In this document: one piece after another, positions 26,164 to 35,848 of the stretch | Numbering within the stretch: the first letter of the stretch is position 1 | Layout: the number at the start of each line of letters is the position of its first letter | Assembly (NCBI RefSeq): GCF_014202825.1 | Contig: NZ_JACHHP010000001.1 | Coordinates: 992,001 to 1,056,000 of the forward strand | Origin: Chiayiivirga flava | GTDB taxonomy: Bacteria; Pseudomonadota; Gammaproteobacteria; Xanthomonadales; Xanthomonadaceae | Length of the DNA stretch: 64,000 nt | Direction of reading: 5' to 3' | The notes under the pieces: model-generated | Database searches by the model: none | The model's input: only the letters and a program-made list of their open reading frames with translations | Told to the model about the DNA's origin: nothing | Program-made: the position numbers and the translations under genes

Positions 26164-27090
26164 CTACGGGTGCGTGACGACGTTGCCTTCGATCTGCAGC
26201 CTGGCCTTCACTTCCGCCTTGCGCGCCTCGGCATTGGCGCGCTGCAGCTCCGGCCCGATGCGCACGCGCCACAGCGCGCCGGCATCGGTCTCGACACGTT
26301 CGACGTACGAGGCAAAACCGGCCCCGCGCGCGCGATCGCGCAGCGCGTTGGCGTCGGCCTCGGACTTGAGCGCGCCGATCTGCACCGCGAAGCCCGACGC
26401 CGGCGCCGGTCGTGCCGGCGCGGCGGCGGCGGAGTTCGCGTCCCCGTCGAGCGCGACCACGCCCGACGGCAGGTCCTTGCGCACCGCCAGCGCCGAAAGT
26501 CGCGCGGACTCGGCTTCGCTGCGCTGCGCGTACGGCCCCAGACGAACCCGCAGCGCCGGCTTGCCGCCCGATTGCACGTCGTCGGCGTAGGCCGGCAGAC
26601 CGGCGGCCTTCATCGAGGCGACGAGCGCGCGGGCATTGTCGAGGTTGGCGTAGCTGCCGAGGTTCACCGCATAGCGCCCGTCCGCGCCGGACGCAGGCGC
26701 GGTTGCAGCAGGAGCGGGTGCGGTGGAGGCAGCCGGCGCCGTGGAGGCAGCGGGTGCGGCGGCCGGCGGCGGCGTGGCCGGCGGCGAGCCGGCGGGCGCC
26801 GTCTCGGTCGCGGAAGGTGCGGTCTCGGGCGCCGCGTCCTGCACCGGCGTATGCGGCACGTCCACGGTCGCGACGCGGTTCGGATCGTCCGCCGGCGATG
26901 GCGCGGCCGGCGGCGTCAGCGGCAACTCGCGGGTTTCGAAATTGCGCTCCGGCGGCGTGGGAATATCGAGCGGAACGGTGGCCGTGCCGCCCTGCGGCTC
27001 GGGACCGTCGACCAGCATCGGCAGGAAGATGACGGCCAGGGCGATCAGGACGGCGGCGCCGATGAGGCGTGGTTTCATTGCAGCATCCAT
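26164..27090 (-). CDS. dedD: SPOR-domain cell-division protein (DedD-like)
   Basis: A 308-residue bitopic membrane protein: one N-terminal helix (IGAAVLIALAVIFLPMLV, about 9-26), a long Pro/Ala/Thr-rich periplasmic linker (about 60-135) and then two SPOR-type repeats (about 138-205, YAVNLGSYANLDNARAL; and about 230-305, FAVQIGALKSEADANAL). SPOR domains bind denuded peptidoglycan at the septum. Escherichia coli DedD has one such domain, so the doubling is a difference. The ATG at 27090 is favoured by GGAACC upstream and by the MDxAxK start common in homologues. It lies between folC and cvpA. Confidence 0.9.
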   Translation of the reverse strand: MDAAMKPRLIGAAVLIALAVIFLPMLVDGPEPQGGTATVPLDIPTPPERNFETRELPLTPPAAPSPADDPNRVATVDVPHTPVQDAAPETAPSATETAPAGSPPATPPPAAAPAASTAPAASTAPAPAATAPASGADGRYAVNLGSYANLDNARALVASMKAAGLPAYADDVQSGGKPALRVRLGPYAQRSEAESARLSALAVRKDLPSGVVALDGDANSAAAAPARPAPASGFAVQIGALKSEADANALRDRARGAGFASYVERVETDAGALWRVRIGPELQRANAEARKAEVKARLQIEGNVVTHP

Positions 27091-27145
27091 GGAGGTTCCG
27101 GCAAGACCGCCGCAAGTATAGCCGCGCCGCGCGGCGACACCGGGT

Positions 27146-28417
27146 TCAGGCAGGCATCGCGTTCAGCGCGTGCAGGGCCTGCGCCACGGTGTGGAACGAG
27201 CCGAACACGATGATGCGGTCGCCTGCATGCGCGTGCCTGCGCGCGGCATCCAGCGCCTCGGCCACGGTCGCGTGGCGACTGCTGGGCGTGCGCGAGAGCA
27301 GGCCGGAGACCTTTCGCGACAGCGTGTCGACATCCTGCGCACGGCCCCCCGCATCGGGCAGGCCGGCCAGGCGCCACACGTCGACCTGCCCCATCAGCGC
27401 GCCGACGAGATTCGGAATGTCCTTGTCCGAGAGCGCGGCGAACACGGCCTGCGTGGCGCCGGCGGCGCGGTGCGTCATCAGCCAGCGTGCGAGCTGCTGC
27501 GCGGCCTGCGGGTTGTGCGCCACGTCCAGCACGATGTCGATGGGGCCGCCGATGCGCTGCATGCGGCCGGGCACGGTGGCCGCGGCGACGCCGCTGGCGA
27601 TGTGATCTTCGGTGAGTGGCAGTGCGGGCACGACGGCACGCAGCGCCGCGATCGCGGCGGCGGCGTTGGCGGTCTGCGCCGGTGCGATGAGGCCGGGTTT
27701 CTTGAGTTCGAGCTTGAGCGTGTCGTCCTGCCAGAACCACTTGCCGCCGAGGCGGTCGCCGAAGCGGTACTGCTTGCCGGCACGGATGGCGAAGGCGCCG
27801 ACGCGGTCGATCTGGCGCAGCAGGTTGTCCGGCGGGTCGAGTTCGCCGACGACGGCGGGTTTGCCCGCACGCACGATGCCGGCCTTCTCCAGCGCGATGG
27901 TTTCGCGGTCGGCGCCGAGCAGCTCAGCATGGTCGATGGCCACGGTGGTGATGACGGCGACATCGGCGTCGACGATGTTCACCGCGTCCAGCCGTCCGCC
28001 GAGGCCCACTTCCAGCACCGCGAGGTCGAGTCCGGCCTCGGAAAACAGCAGCAGCGCCGCCAGCGTGCCGTACTCGAAATACGTCAACGGCGTGTCACCG
28101 CGCGCGGCCTCGATGCGCTCGAAGGCGGCGATCAGCTGTGCATCCGTCGCATCGATGCCATCGATGCGCACCCGCTCGTTGTAACGCAGCAGGTGCGGCG
28201 ACGTGTATGCACCGACCTTCGCCCCGGACGCCCGCGCGATGGCCTCGATGAACGCCACCGTCGAGCCCTTGCCGTTGGTGCCGGCCACGGTGATCACCCG
28301 CGCCGCCGGCTTGCGCAGCCCCAGCGCCTTCGCCACGGCCGCGACACGCTCCAGCCCCATCGCGATCTCGCGCGGGTGCTGGCGCTGCTGGTGTTCGAGC
28401 CACTCGGCGAGATTCAT
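27146..28417 (-). CDS. folC: dihydrofolate synthase / folylpolyglutamate synthase
   Basis: A 423-residue Mur-ligase-type enzyme that adds glutamate to dihydropteroate and lengthens the glutamyl tail of folates. The ATP loop VITVAGTNGKGST is at about 41-53, followed by SPHLLRYNERVRI, the catalytic-site VLEVGLGGRLDAVNIV and DVAHNPQAA in the C-terminal domain. The order folC-dedD-cvpA-purF is the same as in Escherichia coli. It is the first gene of the block; accD, which usually precedes it, is not here. A short gap separates it from the S46 peptidase gene upstream on the same strand. Confidence 0.96.
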   Translation of the reverse strand: MNLAEWLEHQQRQHPREIAMGLERVAAVAKALGLRKPAARVITVAGTNGKGSTVAFIEAIARASGAKVGAYTSPHLLRYNERVRIDGIDATDAQLIAAFERIEAARGDTPLTYFEYGTLAALLLFSEAGLDLAVLEVGLGGRLDAVNIVDADVAVITTVAIDHAELLGADRETIALEKAGIVRAGKPAVVGELDPPDNLLRQIDRVGAFAIRAGKQYRFGDRLGGKWFWQDDTLKLELKKPGLIAPAQTANAAAAIAALRAVVPALPLTEDHIASGVAAATVPGRMQRIGGPIDIVLDVAHNPQAAQQLARWLMTHRAAGATQAVFAALSDKDIPNLVGALMGQVDVWRLAGLPDAGGRAQDVDTLSRKVSGLLSRTPSSRHATVAEALDAARRHAHAGDRIIVFGSFHTVAQALHALNAMPA

Positions 28418-28482
28418 GCGCTGCGCTTCCGGAACATGTCAGTGGAGGTGCGGGCGCTAACGCACCCGCGCCCTCCCGCGTG

Positions 28483-30654
28483 TCAGCGCGCCTGCGGGCC
28501 GGACACGCCCAGTTCACGCAGCAGGCGCGGCGAAGGATAGACCTCCTGCATCACCCAGCGCACGTAGCGGCCGTCGACCGCGATCATGCGCGTCATCGAT
28601 TCGTCGAACACCCAGTTCGAGCTCACCGATTCCCAGTTGCCGTCGAAAGCGAGACCGATCAGCTTGCCGTGCGCGTCGAGCACCGGCGAACCGGAGTTGC
28701 CGCCGGTGATGTCGAGGTCGGAGAGGTAGTTCACCGGCACCGAACCGATGCGCGGGTCGTCGAGGCCGCCGTAGCGCTTTTCCTTCACCGCATCGAGCAG
28801 CGCCTGCGGCGCGTCGAACGGGTCCTTGCCGGTGGCTTTCACCGCGAGGCCTTCGAGCGTGGTGAACGGGGTGTATTCGACGCCGTCGCGCGGCACGTAA
28901 CCCTTGACGTTGCCGAAGGTGATGCGCAGCGAGAGATTGGCGTCCGGATACACGAACTCGCCCTGGCTCTTCTTGTAGTCGGACATCGCCTGCAGGTAGA
29001 CCGGACGCGCCAGCAGCGCTTCGCCGGCGAGTGTCTTGCGTTCCTCCTCGAACTTGAGCAGCGTCGGCATGAGCGCGACCGCGTACTGGATCGCCGGATC
29101 GTCGCTGGTTTCGAAGGCCTTGCGGTCGGCGGCGAACCATTTGAGGCGCTCGTCGGTGCTGCCGAGTTTCGTCGTCGACAGACGCTCCAGCGCGCGATCG
29201 ATCGCGGCGCGGTCGCTGCCGCCCAGCCATTCGTCGAGCGCCGCGACGCGCTGGTTCGCCGGCAGCTTTACGTACTGCGTCAGCGCGTAATCCTGCAGCT
29301 GGCGGTCCATCGCGGCCAGATACCGGCGCTCCATCTGCTTCTGCGCGCCTTCGATGGTGGGGTAGTCGCGCTGCTGGTAACCCGGTTCGCGTTCGGCATC
29401 CGGCTTCTCGCGTTCGATCGCGGTGCGGTACAGCGTGATCGCCGCGCCGATGACGCCGGTGTTGTTGACGAAGCCCAACACCATGTCGCGCTCGCGCGTG
29501 GCGCGGCTGCGATCGCCCAGCTCGATCAGTTTTGCGTGCGCGGCGAGTTCCTGCTGCGCATCGCCGCCCTTGGCGCGCAGCCAGTCGAGCACGGCCGCTT
29601 CGTCGCGTTGCTTCTGGCCGGCGGCGTCGATGCGTGCAAAGCCTTCGAGCTGGCCGTCGTAATTCTTGCTGGCGTTTTCCCAGCCGGCGACCTGGCTTGC
29701 GTACTTCACCGTGATGTCGGGATTCGACGCGCCGGCCCTCGCCACGAGGTCGATCAGGTTCTTGTAGTGCTTGCCGAGCGTGGGGTAGTACCAGTTCGCG
29801 GTGTTTTCGAACTCGCTCGCGAGCGCGTAGCGGTTGGTGCTGCCGGGGTAGCCCGCGACCATCACGAAATCGCCGGCACCGAGCGGCTGGTCGGCGAACT
29901 TGAGGAAGTGTTTTGGCTTGAACGGCACGTTGTCCTTCGAATATGCCGCCGGCTTGCCGTCGCGGCCGACATAGGCGCGGTAGATCGAGAAATCGCCGGT
30001 GTGGCGCGGCCACATCCAGTTGTCGATCTCGCCGCCGTAGTTGCCGATGCCGCCCGGAGGCGCGTACGCAAGGCGCACGTCGCGGATCTCGAGGTTGCGG
30101 AACAGGCGATAGGTGTTGCCGCCGAAAAAGCTGTACAGGCGGCAGCGGTAACCGCCGCCGGCCTCGCACTCGGCTACCTGCGCCTTGTCGAAGGTTTCCA
30201 ACGCCATGGTGCGTGCGAGGGCGTCGTCGCCGGCCGATTCGATCGCGGCTTTGGCGGCGTCGGTGACATCACGGATGGAATCGAGCACGTAGATGCGCGC
30301 ATTCGGACCGGCGCTGAGTTCGTCGCTGCGCTGCGCCGGATTGAAGCCGTCGACCATCAGGTTGTTGTCGGGCGTCGAATTGAGCTGGATCGCGCCGTAG
30401 GCGCAGTGGTGGTTGGTGATGACCAGGCCATCGGGAGAGACGAAGCTCGCGGTGCAGCCGCCGAGCGCGACCACGGCGCCCATCGGGTCGCCGGTGAGGT
30501 CGGCCAGCTGCTCGGGCGAGAGTTTGAGGCCGGCGGCCTTGAGCGGACCGGCGATCTCCGGCAACTGCTGCGGGACCCACATGCCCTCGCCCGCCTGGGC
30601 GTGGGCCGCGACGAGCGTCGCTGCGAAAAACACGTGGCGGAACATCGGGCGCAT
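28483..30654 (-). CDS. S46 dipeptidyl-peptidase (DPP7-type)
   Basis: A 723-residue exported serine peptidase that removes dipeptides from peptides in the periplasm. A signal peptide (1-21) precedes GEGMWVPQQLP, the conserved mature start. The chymotrypsin-like triad is visible as ITNHHCAYGAI (His83) and GGNSGSPV (Ser654); a large helical domain is inserted between the two barrels. By spacing from the Ser, the residue that distinguishes DPP7 (Gly) from acidic-specific DPP11 (Arg) is Gly672 in FDGNWE, so a hydrophobic preference is expected. AGGGA precedes the ATG. It is divergent from tdh. Confidence 0.92.
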   Translation of the reverse strand: MRPMFRHVFFAATLVAAHAQAGEGMWVPQQLPEIAGPLKAAGLKLSPEQLADLTGDPMGAVVALGGCTASFVSPDGLVITNHHCAYGAIQLNSTPDNNLMVDGFNPAQRSDELSAGPNARIYVLDSIRDVTDAAKAAIESAGDDALARTMALETFDKAQVAECEAGGGYRCRLYSFFGGNTYRLFRNLEIRDVRLAYAPPGGIGNYGGEIDNWMWPRHTGDFSIYRAYVGRDGKPAAYSKDNVPFKPKHFLKFADQPLGAGDFVMVAGYPGSTNRYALASEFENTANWYYPTLGKHYKNLIDLVARAGASNPDITVKYASQVAGWENASKNYDGQLEGFARIDAAGQKQRDEAAVLDWLRAKGGDAQQELAAHAKLIELGDRSRATRERDMVLGFVNNTGVIGAAITLYRTAIEREKPDAEREPGYQQRDYPTIEGAQKQMERRYLAAMDRQLQDYALTQYVKLPANQRVAALDEWLGGSDRAAIDRALERLSTTKLGSTDERLKWFAADRKAFETSDDPAIQYAVALMPTLLKFEEERKTLAGEALLARPVYLQAMSDYKKSQGEFVYPDANLSLRITFGNVKGYVPRDGVEYTPFTTLEGLAVKATGKDPFDAPQALLDAVKEKRYGGLDDPRIGSVPVNYLSDLDITGGNSGSPVLDAHGKLIGLAFDGNWESVSSNWVFDESMTRMIAVDGRYVRWVMQEVYPSPRLLRELGVSGPQAR

Positions 30655-30799
30655 GGCGATCCCTGCGACAACATGAATGGAACCGTCGAGTCTAACGCGC
30701 CGTGCCGCGCCTGGCATCCGGCTGAAGGCACGCCGAACGGCGGCATCGCCGATCCCGGCCACCGCGCCCCGCCCGCCGCGGCGGCGACGGTGCACGGCG

Positions 30800-30805
30800 T
30801 ATAAT
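30800..30805 (+). promoter_or_regulatory. candidate -10 box for tdh
   Basis: A perfect TATAAT stands 34 bases before the tdh ATG in a GC-rich divergent region. No TTGACA-like hexamer is at the proper distance, so the promoter may be activator-dependent. Confidence 0.45.
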
Positions 30806-30839
30806 TCCGCTTCTTTTCGCTCAGGGTCGGACGCACGCC

Positions 30840-31880
30840 ATGGCGCAGCAGCAGACGATGAAGGCACTGGTCAAACGCGAGGCCGGCCCCGGCATCTGGA
30901 TGGAACAGGTTCCGATGCCCGAAGTCGGCCCCAACGATGTGCTGATCCGGCTGGAAAAGACCGCGATCTGCGGCACCGACCTGCACATCTACAAGTGGGA
31001 CGAGTGGAGCCAGCGCACGATCCAGCCGGGCCTCGTCATCGGGCACGAATTCGTCGGTCGCATCGTCGAGATGGGCCCGGGCGTCACCGGCTACAAAATC
31101 GGCGACCGCGTCTCGGCCGAAGGCCACATCGTCTGCGGCCACTGCCGCAACTGCCGCGCCGGGCGTCAGCACCTGTGCCCGAACACCGTCGGCATCGGCG
31201 TGAACCGCCACGGCGCCTTCGCCGAATACATCTCGATGCCGGCGAGCAACCTGTGGCCGATCCCGGACCAGATCCCGAGCGAACTGGCCGCGTTCTTCGA
31301 CCCGTACGGCAACGCCGCGCACTGCGCATTGGAGTTCGACGTGATCGGCGAGGACGTGCTGATCACCGGCGCCGGCCCGATCGGCATCATCGCCGCGGGC
31401 ATCTGCAAGCACATCGGCGCGCGCAATGTCGTCGTCACCGACGTCAACGACTACCGCCTCAAACTCGCCGCCGACATGGGCGCCACACGCGTGGTGAACG
31501 TGGCCAAGCAGTCGCTCAAGGACGTGGTGAAGGACCTGCACATCGAAGGCTTCGACGTGGGCCTCGAGATGAGCGGCAACCCGCGCGCCTTCGGCGACAT
31601 GCTCGACTGCATGTACCACGGCGGTCGCATCGCGATGCTCGGCATCATGCCCAAGGGCGCCGGCATCGACTGGGACAAGGTGATCTTCAAGGGCCTGGTG
31701 CTGCACGGCATCTATGGCCGGCGCATGTACGAGACCTGGTACAAGATGACGCAGATGGTGCTCACCGGATTCCCGCTGCAGAAGGTACTCACGCACCAGA
31801 TCCACATCGACGATTTCCAGAAGGGATTCGAGCTGATGGATGCGGGGATCTGCGGGAAGGTCGTCTGCAGCTGGAACTGA
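30840..31880 (+). CDS. tdh: L-threonine 3-dehydrogenase
   Basis: A 346-residue zinc- and NAD-dependent alcohol-dehydrogenase-family enzyme; it oxidises threonine to 2-amino-3-ketobutyrate, which Kbl then cleaves. Catalytic zinc ligands Cys44 (ICGTDLH), His69 and Glu70 (GHEF), four structural cysteines (99, 102, 105, 113 in VCGHCRNC and HLC) and the Rossmann loop GAGPIGI are in place; length is close to that of the Escherichia coli enzyme. Its partner kbl lies 1.9 kb downstream instead of next to it, with one unknown gene and REP hairpins in between. Confidence 0.96.
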   Translation: MAQQQTMKALVKREAGPGIWMEQVPMPEVGPNDVLIRLEKTAICGTDLHIYKWDEWSQRTIQPGLVIGHEFVGRIVEMGPGVTGYKIGDRVSAEGHIVCGHCRNCRAGRQHLCPNTVGIGVNRHGAFAEYISMPASNLWPIPDQIPSELAAFFDPYGNAAHCALEFDVIGEDVLITGAGPIGIIAAGICKHIGARNVVVTDVNDYRLKLAADMGATRVVNVAKQSLKDVVKDLHIEGFDVGLEMSGNPRAFGDMLDCMYHGGRIAMLGIMPKGAGIDWDKVIFKGLVLHGIYGRRMYETWYKMTQMVLTGFPLQKVLTHQIHIDDFQKGFELMDAGICGKVVCSWN

Positions 31881-31950
31881 TGTTGCTGCGGTTCTTCATT
31901 CCGAACGTGCGGAACGTTAGATCGCTACGTGCCATCCGTTCTCCGTCACC

Positions 31951-32056
31951 GTCATTCCCGCGAACGCGGGAATCCAGTGACCTTGCTTTGCTTTTGTGCC
32001 CGTTGCAACGTCAAGACCAAGAAGGGTCACTGGATTCCCGCGTTCGCGGGAATGAC
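31951..32056. repeat. REP-type inverted pair, family B
   Basis: Two near-perfect inverted copies of a hairpin unit (GTCATTCCCGCGAACGCGGG and its complement, each extended by AATCCAGTGA) are separated by about 45 bases. They lie just beyond tdh. A related pair is at 33587-33688. Confidence 0.9.
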
Positions 32057-32143
32057 GAGCATGGGGTTCTGTCGCCTGGGCGGCGCGGCGCGGCATCGTG
32101 CGGCAGGGCGCAGCCGTGCCGCGTCCCGCCCGCGGCACTGCTG

Positions 32144-33541
32144 ATGACTGCAACGCTTCTCGCCCAGTTGTGCGTGACAGCTACGCAGGCAGCACCCGAC
32201 ACCGCGGCATCCGCCGCCCCCACAGCCACCTTCGAACCCGAACCCGAACTCGACGCCGCCGAACTCGTGCAACCGTCGCTGCTGAGCGGCCCCGGCTACA
32301 CCGTCGCACCGAAGGCGCAGGTGCTCGGCTACCAGGCGCGCTTTGTCGTTCGCACGGGCTACGGCGAGATCCCCGCCGAAAGCGTCGAGATGCTCGCGGT
32401 GCGCGTCGCGGAGATGCCGGCGGTCGAGGCCATCCACGATGCCTCGGTGTCGCGTGTGCTGGCGCAGTCCGCCGTCGACACCGCGAAGGACGGCGGCAGC
32501 GCGCTGTGGCAGGTCGTGCGGCATCCGGTCGCGACGGCAAAAGGCCTGCCGCAGGGCGTGGCGCGCTATTTCGGTCGCAAGTGGCGTCAGCTCGCCGAAC
32601 GCGCGAGCAAGCTCGGCGACAAGGCCTGGCAGCGCATCGGCCAGGAAGGCAACCCCTACCGCAACGCCGACGGCCCGATGACCGCGACGCGGGTGGGCGA
32701 TGCACCGCGGAAATCGTGGTACGACAAGCCGCGCAAGGAGCTCGGCAGCCTTGCGAGGGGTGAACTGAGCTTCGGCCGCGCCCGTCGCGCGTGGGCACGG
32801 ACGCTCGGCATCGATCCGGGCACGAGCAATCCGCTGATCGCGCCGCGACTCGATGCGCTGGCGTGGAGTGCGGTCGGCGGCGGGCAGATCGGTGGGCTCG
32901 CGCTGGGACAGCTCGGCGGCACGGTCACGGGGGCGCTGGGCGATGCGGGCCGCGTGAACGACGCGGTGTGGCAGCTCGATCCGGTCGACCTGCGCGCGCG
33001 CAACCGTGGCCGCATCTCGATGTGGTGTACGGACGAGACCCTGCTGCGGCGCTTCCTGCGCCACGGCCCGTTCGGTGGCGCGCGGCAGACCGCGCTGGTC
33101 GAACAGATGCGCGATCTGCAGCCGGCCAGCGGCTGCAATGCGCTGCTCGAAACCGCGCTGATGGCGGGCACGGAGCAGGAGGCGCGCTTCGTCGTCAACG
33201 CGATCGCACTGCTCAACCAGCACCTCGGCGATGCCGCCCACGGTGGAGACCTCGTTCCGATCGGCGCCACGCTCGCCTTCCGCGCGCCGGACGGCGAATT
33301 GCTGCTGCCGCTGCCGGTCGATCATCTCGCGTGGACGAAGGAGATACAGGACTTCTTCGACGCCGACGGCGTGCGCGGCGCCAAACGTACCGCCCTCGTC
33401 ACCGGGGCGATCAGCCTGCGTGCACAACACGAACTGACCGAACGCGGCTTCAGTCTCGTGCCGCATCTGCCGTATCCGGGCGCGCCGGGCTACGCGCCCT
33501 CGCCTGCGGATCCGGCACGCGTGGCGCAAGCGACGCCCTGA
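32144..33541 (+). CDS. exported protein of unknown function between tdh and kbl
   Basis: A 465-residue protein that I cannot assign. The first 17 residues (MTATLLAQLCVTATQAAP) resemble a signal peptide without the usual positive charge. After a Thr/Pro/Glu-rich stretch come GPGYTVAPKAQVLGYQARFV, a helical segment rich in Arg/Lys (about 140-185, RYFGRKWRQLAERASKLGD) and a glycine-rich hydrophobic patch (GGGQIGGLALGQLGGTVTG, about 245-265) that could insert in a membrane. The C-terminal half is mostly helical with LLPLPVDHLAWTKEIQDFFD. It interrupts the usual tdh-kbl pair and is bordered by REP hairpin pairs on both sides. Confidence 0.6.
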   Translation: MTATLLAQLCVTATQAAPDTAASAAPTATFEPEPELDAAELVQPSLLSGPGYTVAPKAQVLGYQARFVVRTGYGEIPAESVEMLAVRVAEMPAVEAIHDASVSRVLAQSAVDTAKDGGSALWQVVRHPVATAKGLPQGVARYFGRKWRQLAERASKLGDKAWQRIGQEGNPYRNADGPMTATRVGDAPRKSWYDKPRKELGSLARGELSFGRARRAWARTLGIDPGTSNPLIAPRLDALAWSAVGGGQIGGLALGQLGGTVTGALGDAGRVNDAVWQLDPVDLRARNRGRISMWCTDETLLRRFLRHGPFGGARQTALVEQMRDLQPASGCNALLETALMAGTEQEARFVVNAIALLNQHLGDAAHGGDLVPIGATLAFRAPDGELLLPLPVDHLAWTKEIQDFFDADGVRGAKRTALVTGAISLRAQHELTERGFSLVPHLPYPGAPGYAPSPADPARVAQATP

Positions 33542-33586
33542 CGCACGACCGACGCGTCGACTCGATCCGGCGAAAACCTCCGACCC

Positions 33587-33688
33587 GTCGTCCCGGCAAA
33601 AGCCGGTACCCAGTGGCGTTGTTCGATTGATCGGCCTTGCCAAAGAACCAACAAACGTCACTGGGTCCCGGCGTTCGCCGGGACGACG
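33587..33688. repeat. REP-type inverted pair, family B variant
   Basis: GTCGTCCCGGCAAAAGCCGG followed by TACCCAGTGG, and about 40 bases later the inverted copy GTCACTGGGTCCCGGCGTTC with GCCGGGACGAC. The layout mirrors the pair at 31951-32056 on the other side of the unknown gene. Confidence 0.85.
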
Positions 33689-33789
33689 TTGAGGAAATGC
33701 CGGAGTTCCCCGCATGCCAATGTCGCTTGCCGGGATGGCGGCTGGAACGTGGTCGACGATCAGAGAGGCTTCGCGATCCCGGCTGCCGC

Positions 33790-33795
33790 TAAAAT
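33790..33795 (+). promoter_or_regulatory. candidate -10 box for kbl
   Basis: TAAAAT lies 28 bases before the kbl start in GC-rich DNA, suggesting that kbl has its own promoter now that it is separated from tdh. No clear -35 element. Confidence 0.3.
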
Positions 33796-33823
33796 GCGCG
33801 TCTTCCCGCCGCCCGGAACCGTC

Positions 33824-35023
33824 ATGTCCACCACGACCCTCGCCCGCTACGCCGACGAACTCGACGCCATCCGCGCCCAGGGCCTGTTCAAGTCCGAACG
33901 CATCATCACCAGCCCGCAGTCGGCCGAAATCACACTCGCCGACGGCCGCACCGTGCTGAATTTCTGCGCCAACAACTACCTCGGCCTTGCCGACCACCCC
34001 CGCGTCATCCAGGCCGCGAAGGACGCGCTCGATTCGCACGGCTTCGGCATGGCCTCGGTGCGTTTCATCTGCGGCACGCAGGACCTGCACAAACAACTCG
34101 AAGCGAAAATCGCGGACTTCTTCGGCACCGAAGACACCATCCTCTACGCCGCCTGCTTCGACGCCAACGGCGGCCTGTTCGAACCCTTGCTCGGCGAGCA
34201 GGACGCGGTGATCTCCGACGCGCTCAACCACGCCTCGATCATCGACGGCGTGCGCCTGTGCAAGGCCAGGCGCTACCGCTACGCCAACTGCGACATGGCC
34301 GATCTGGAAACCCAGCTCAAGCAGGCCCGCGCCGACGGCGCACGCACCATCCTCATCACCACCGACGGTGCGTTCTCGATGGATGGCTTCATCGCGCCGC
34401 TCGACCGGATCACGCGCCTCGCCAAACAGTACGACGCGCTGGTGCACATCGACGAATGCCACGCCACCGGCTTCCTCGGCGCCACCGGCCGCGGCTCGGC
34501 CGAAGCGCGCGGCGTGCTGGCGGACATCGACATCTTCACCGGCACGCTGGGCAAGGCGCTGGGCGGCGCGCTCGGCGGCTTCACCACGGCGAAGCGCGAA
34601 GTGATCGAACTGCTGCGCCAGCGTTCGCGCCCCTACCTGTTCTCCAACTCGCTGCCGCCGCACGTGGTGGCCGCTGGCATCGAAGTGTTCGACATGCTCG
34701 CCGGCGCCGATGACCTGCGCGCGCAACTGGTCGAGAACACGAAATACTTCCGTGAGCAGATGACCGCGGCCGGTTTCGACATCAAACCCGGCGAGCATCC
34801 GATCAGCCCCGTGATGCTCTACGACGCCGAACTCGCACAGAAGTTCGCCGCCGCGCTGCTCGACGAAGGCATCTACGCGATCGGCTTCTTCTTCCCGGTG
34901 GTGCCGAAAGGCCAGGCCCGCATCCGCACGCAGATGTCCGCGGCGCACACGCGCGAACACCTGGACCGCGCGATCGCGGCCTTCGTCAAGGTCGGCCGCG
35001 CGCTGGGCGTGCTGAAGGGCTGA
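33824..35023 (+). CDS. kbl: glycine C-acetyltransferase
   Basis: A 399-residue PLP enzyme of the alpha-oxoamine synthase family; it cleaves 2-amino-3-ketobutyrate with CoA to glycine and acetyl-CoA, completing threonine breakdown begun by Tdh. The PLP lysine is Lys244 in [10 protein letters not shown], as in Escherichia coli; [20 protein letters not shown] and HIDECHATG are typical. Length matches. The last 38 bases overlap the 3' end of the convergent pseudouridine synthase gene. Confidence 0.96.
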   Translation: MSTTTLARYADELDAIRAQGLFKSERIITSPQSAEITLADGRTVLNFCANNYLGLADHPRVIQAAKDALDSHGFGMASVRFICGTQDLHKQLEAKIADFFGTEDTILYAACFDANGGLFEPLLGEQDAVISDALNHASIIDGVRLCKARRYRYANCDMADLETQLKQARADGARTILITTDGAFSMDGFIAPLDRITRLAKQYDALVHIDECHATGFLGATGRGSAEARGVLADIDIFTGTLGKALGGALGGFTTAKREVIELLRQRSRPYLFSNSLPPHVVAAGIEVFDMLAGADDLRAQLVENTKYFREQMTAAGFDIKPGEHPISPVMLYDAELAQKFAAALLDEGIYAIGFFFPVVPKGQARIRTQMSAAHTREHLDRAIAAFVKVGRALGVLKG

Positions 35024-35768
35024 CCGACAACGGCGCGAGCGCGGTCGCTTCGTCGGCCGTCAGCTCGCGCCACGCGCCTTTCGCAAGCTCGCCGAGCACC
35101 AGCGGACCGATCGCGACGCGGATCAGCCGCAACACGCCGATGTCTACCGCCGCCAGCAGCCGGCGGATCTGGCGGTTGCGGCCCTCGTCCAGCACCACGG
35201 CAAGCCACGCATTCTTCTCGCCGGCGCGCAGCAAGGTGACGGATTTCGCGCGCAGCGGCGCACCGCCGTCCGGATCGGGCACGCCGGTTTCGAGCCGGCG
35301 CAGCAGCGTGGCATCCGGAATGCGGTCGATCTGCACGTGATAGGTCTTGTCCGGCCCGGTGTCCGGCGACGCGATCGCCGCTGCCCACGCAGGATCGTTG
35401 CTGAACAGCAGCAACCCTTCGCTCGCGCGGTCGAGTCGCCCGACCGGCGCGAGCCAGCCGAACTGAGTACCGTCCAGGCAGCGATAGACCGTGTCGCGGC
35501 CCTGCTCGTCACGCGCGGTGGTGACCAGGCCACGCGGCTTGTTCAGCGCAAGGTAGACGCGGGACGCCGCAGCGACGGCGACGCCGTCGATGCGGATGCT
35601 GGCGTGGGCGGCATCGGTGGGATGCTCCGGGTCGCATACCATGCGCCCGTCCACCCGGACTCGGCCGGCGACGATCCACAACGCGGCCTCGCGCCGCGAG
35701 CACAGCCCGCGCTTGGACAGCACGCGGGCGAGGCCGTGGCGGACGGGTCGGGGCGGGAGGGCCGGCAT
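34986..35768 (-). CDS. RsuA-family pseudouridine synthase
   Basis: A 260-residue RNA-modifying enzyme. An N-terminal S4-type RNA-binding domain ([20 protein letters not shown], about 13-60) precedes the catalytic domain with [12 protein letters not shown], the Asp-bearing motif [20 protein letters not shown] (catalytic Asp in GRLD) and [13 protein letters not shown]. This layout fits the RluB/RluE/RluF/RsuA group; which uridine it modifies cannot be told by eye. The ATG at 35768 begins the first convincing residues. The stop lies 38 bases inside the convergent kbl gene. Confidence 0.85.
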   Translation of the reverse strand: MPALPPRPVRHGLARVLSKRGLCSRREAALWIVAGRVRVDGRMVCDPEHPTDAAHASIRIDGVAVAAASRVYLALNKPRGLVTTARDEQGRDTVYRCLDGTQFGWLAPVGRLDRASEGLLLFSNDPAWAAAIASPDTGPDKTYHVQIDRIPDATLLRRLETGVPDPDGGAPLRAKSVTLLRAGEKNAWLAVVLDEGRNRQIRRLLAAVDIGVLRLIRVAIGPLVLGELAKGAWRELTADEATALAPLSVSPSARPARGRP

Positions 35769-35848
35769 CGGCACAGCATGCCGAAGCGGTCCGCGAAAGG
35801 CCACGTGTGTCGAGTTCGTCTGAATCCATTCCTCTCCCGCCGTGCGTA

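Noticed and set aside
32027-34960. 977-residue minus-strand frame across kbl and the unknown gene
   Set aside because: It is antisense to kbl, which has all catalytic residues; its composition is that of a shadow frame, and it runs through REP hairpins.
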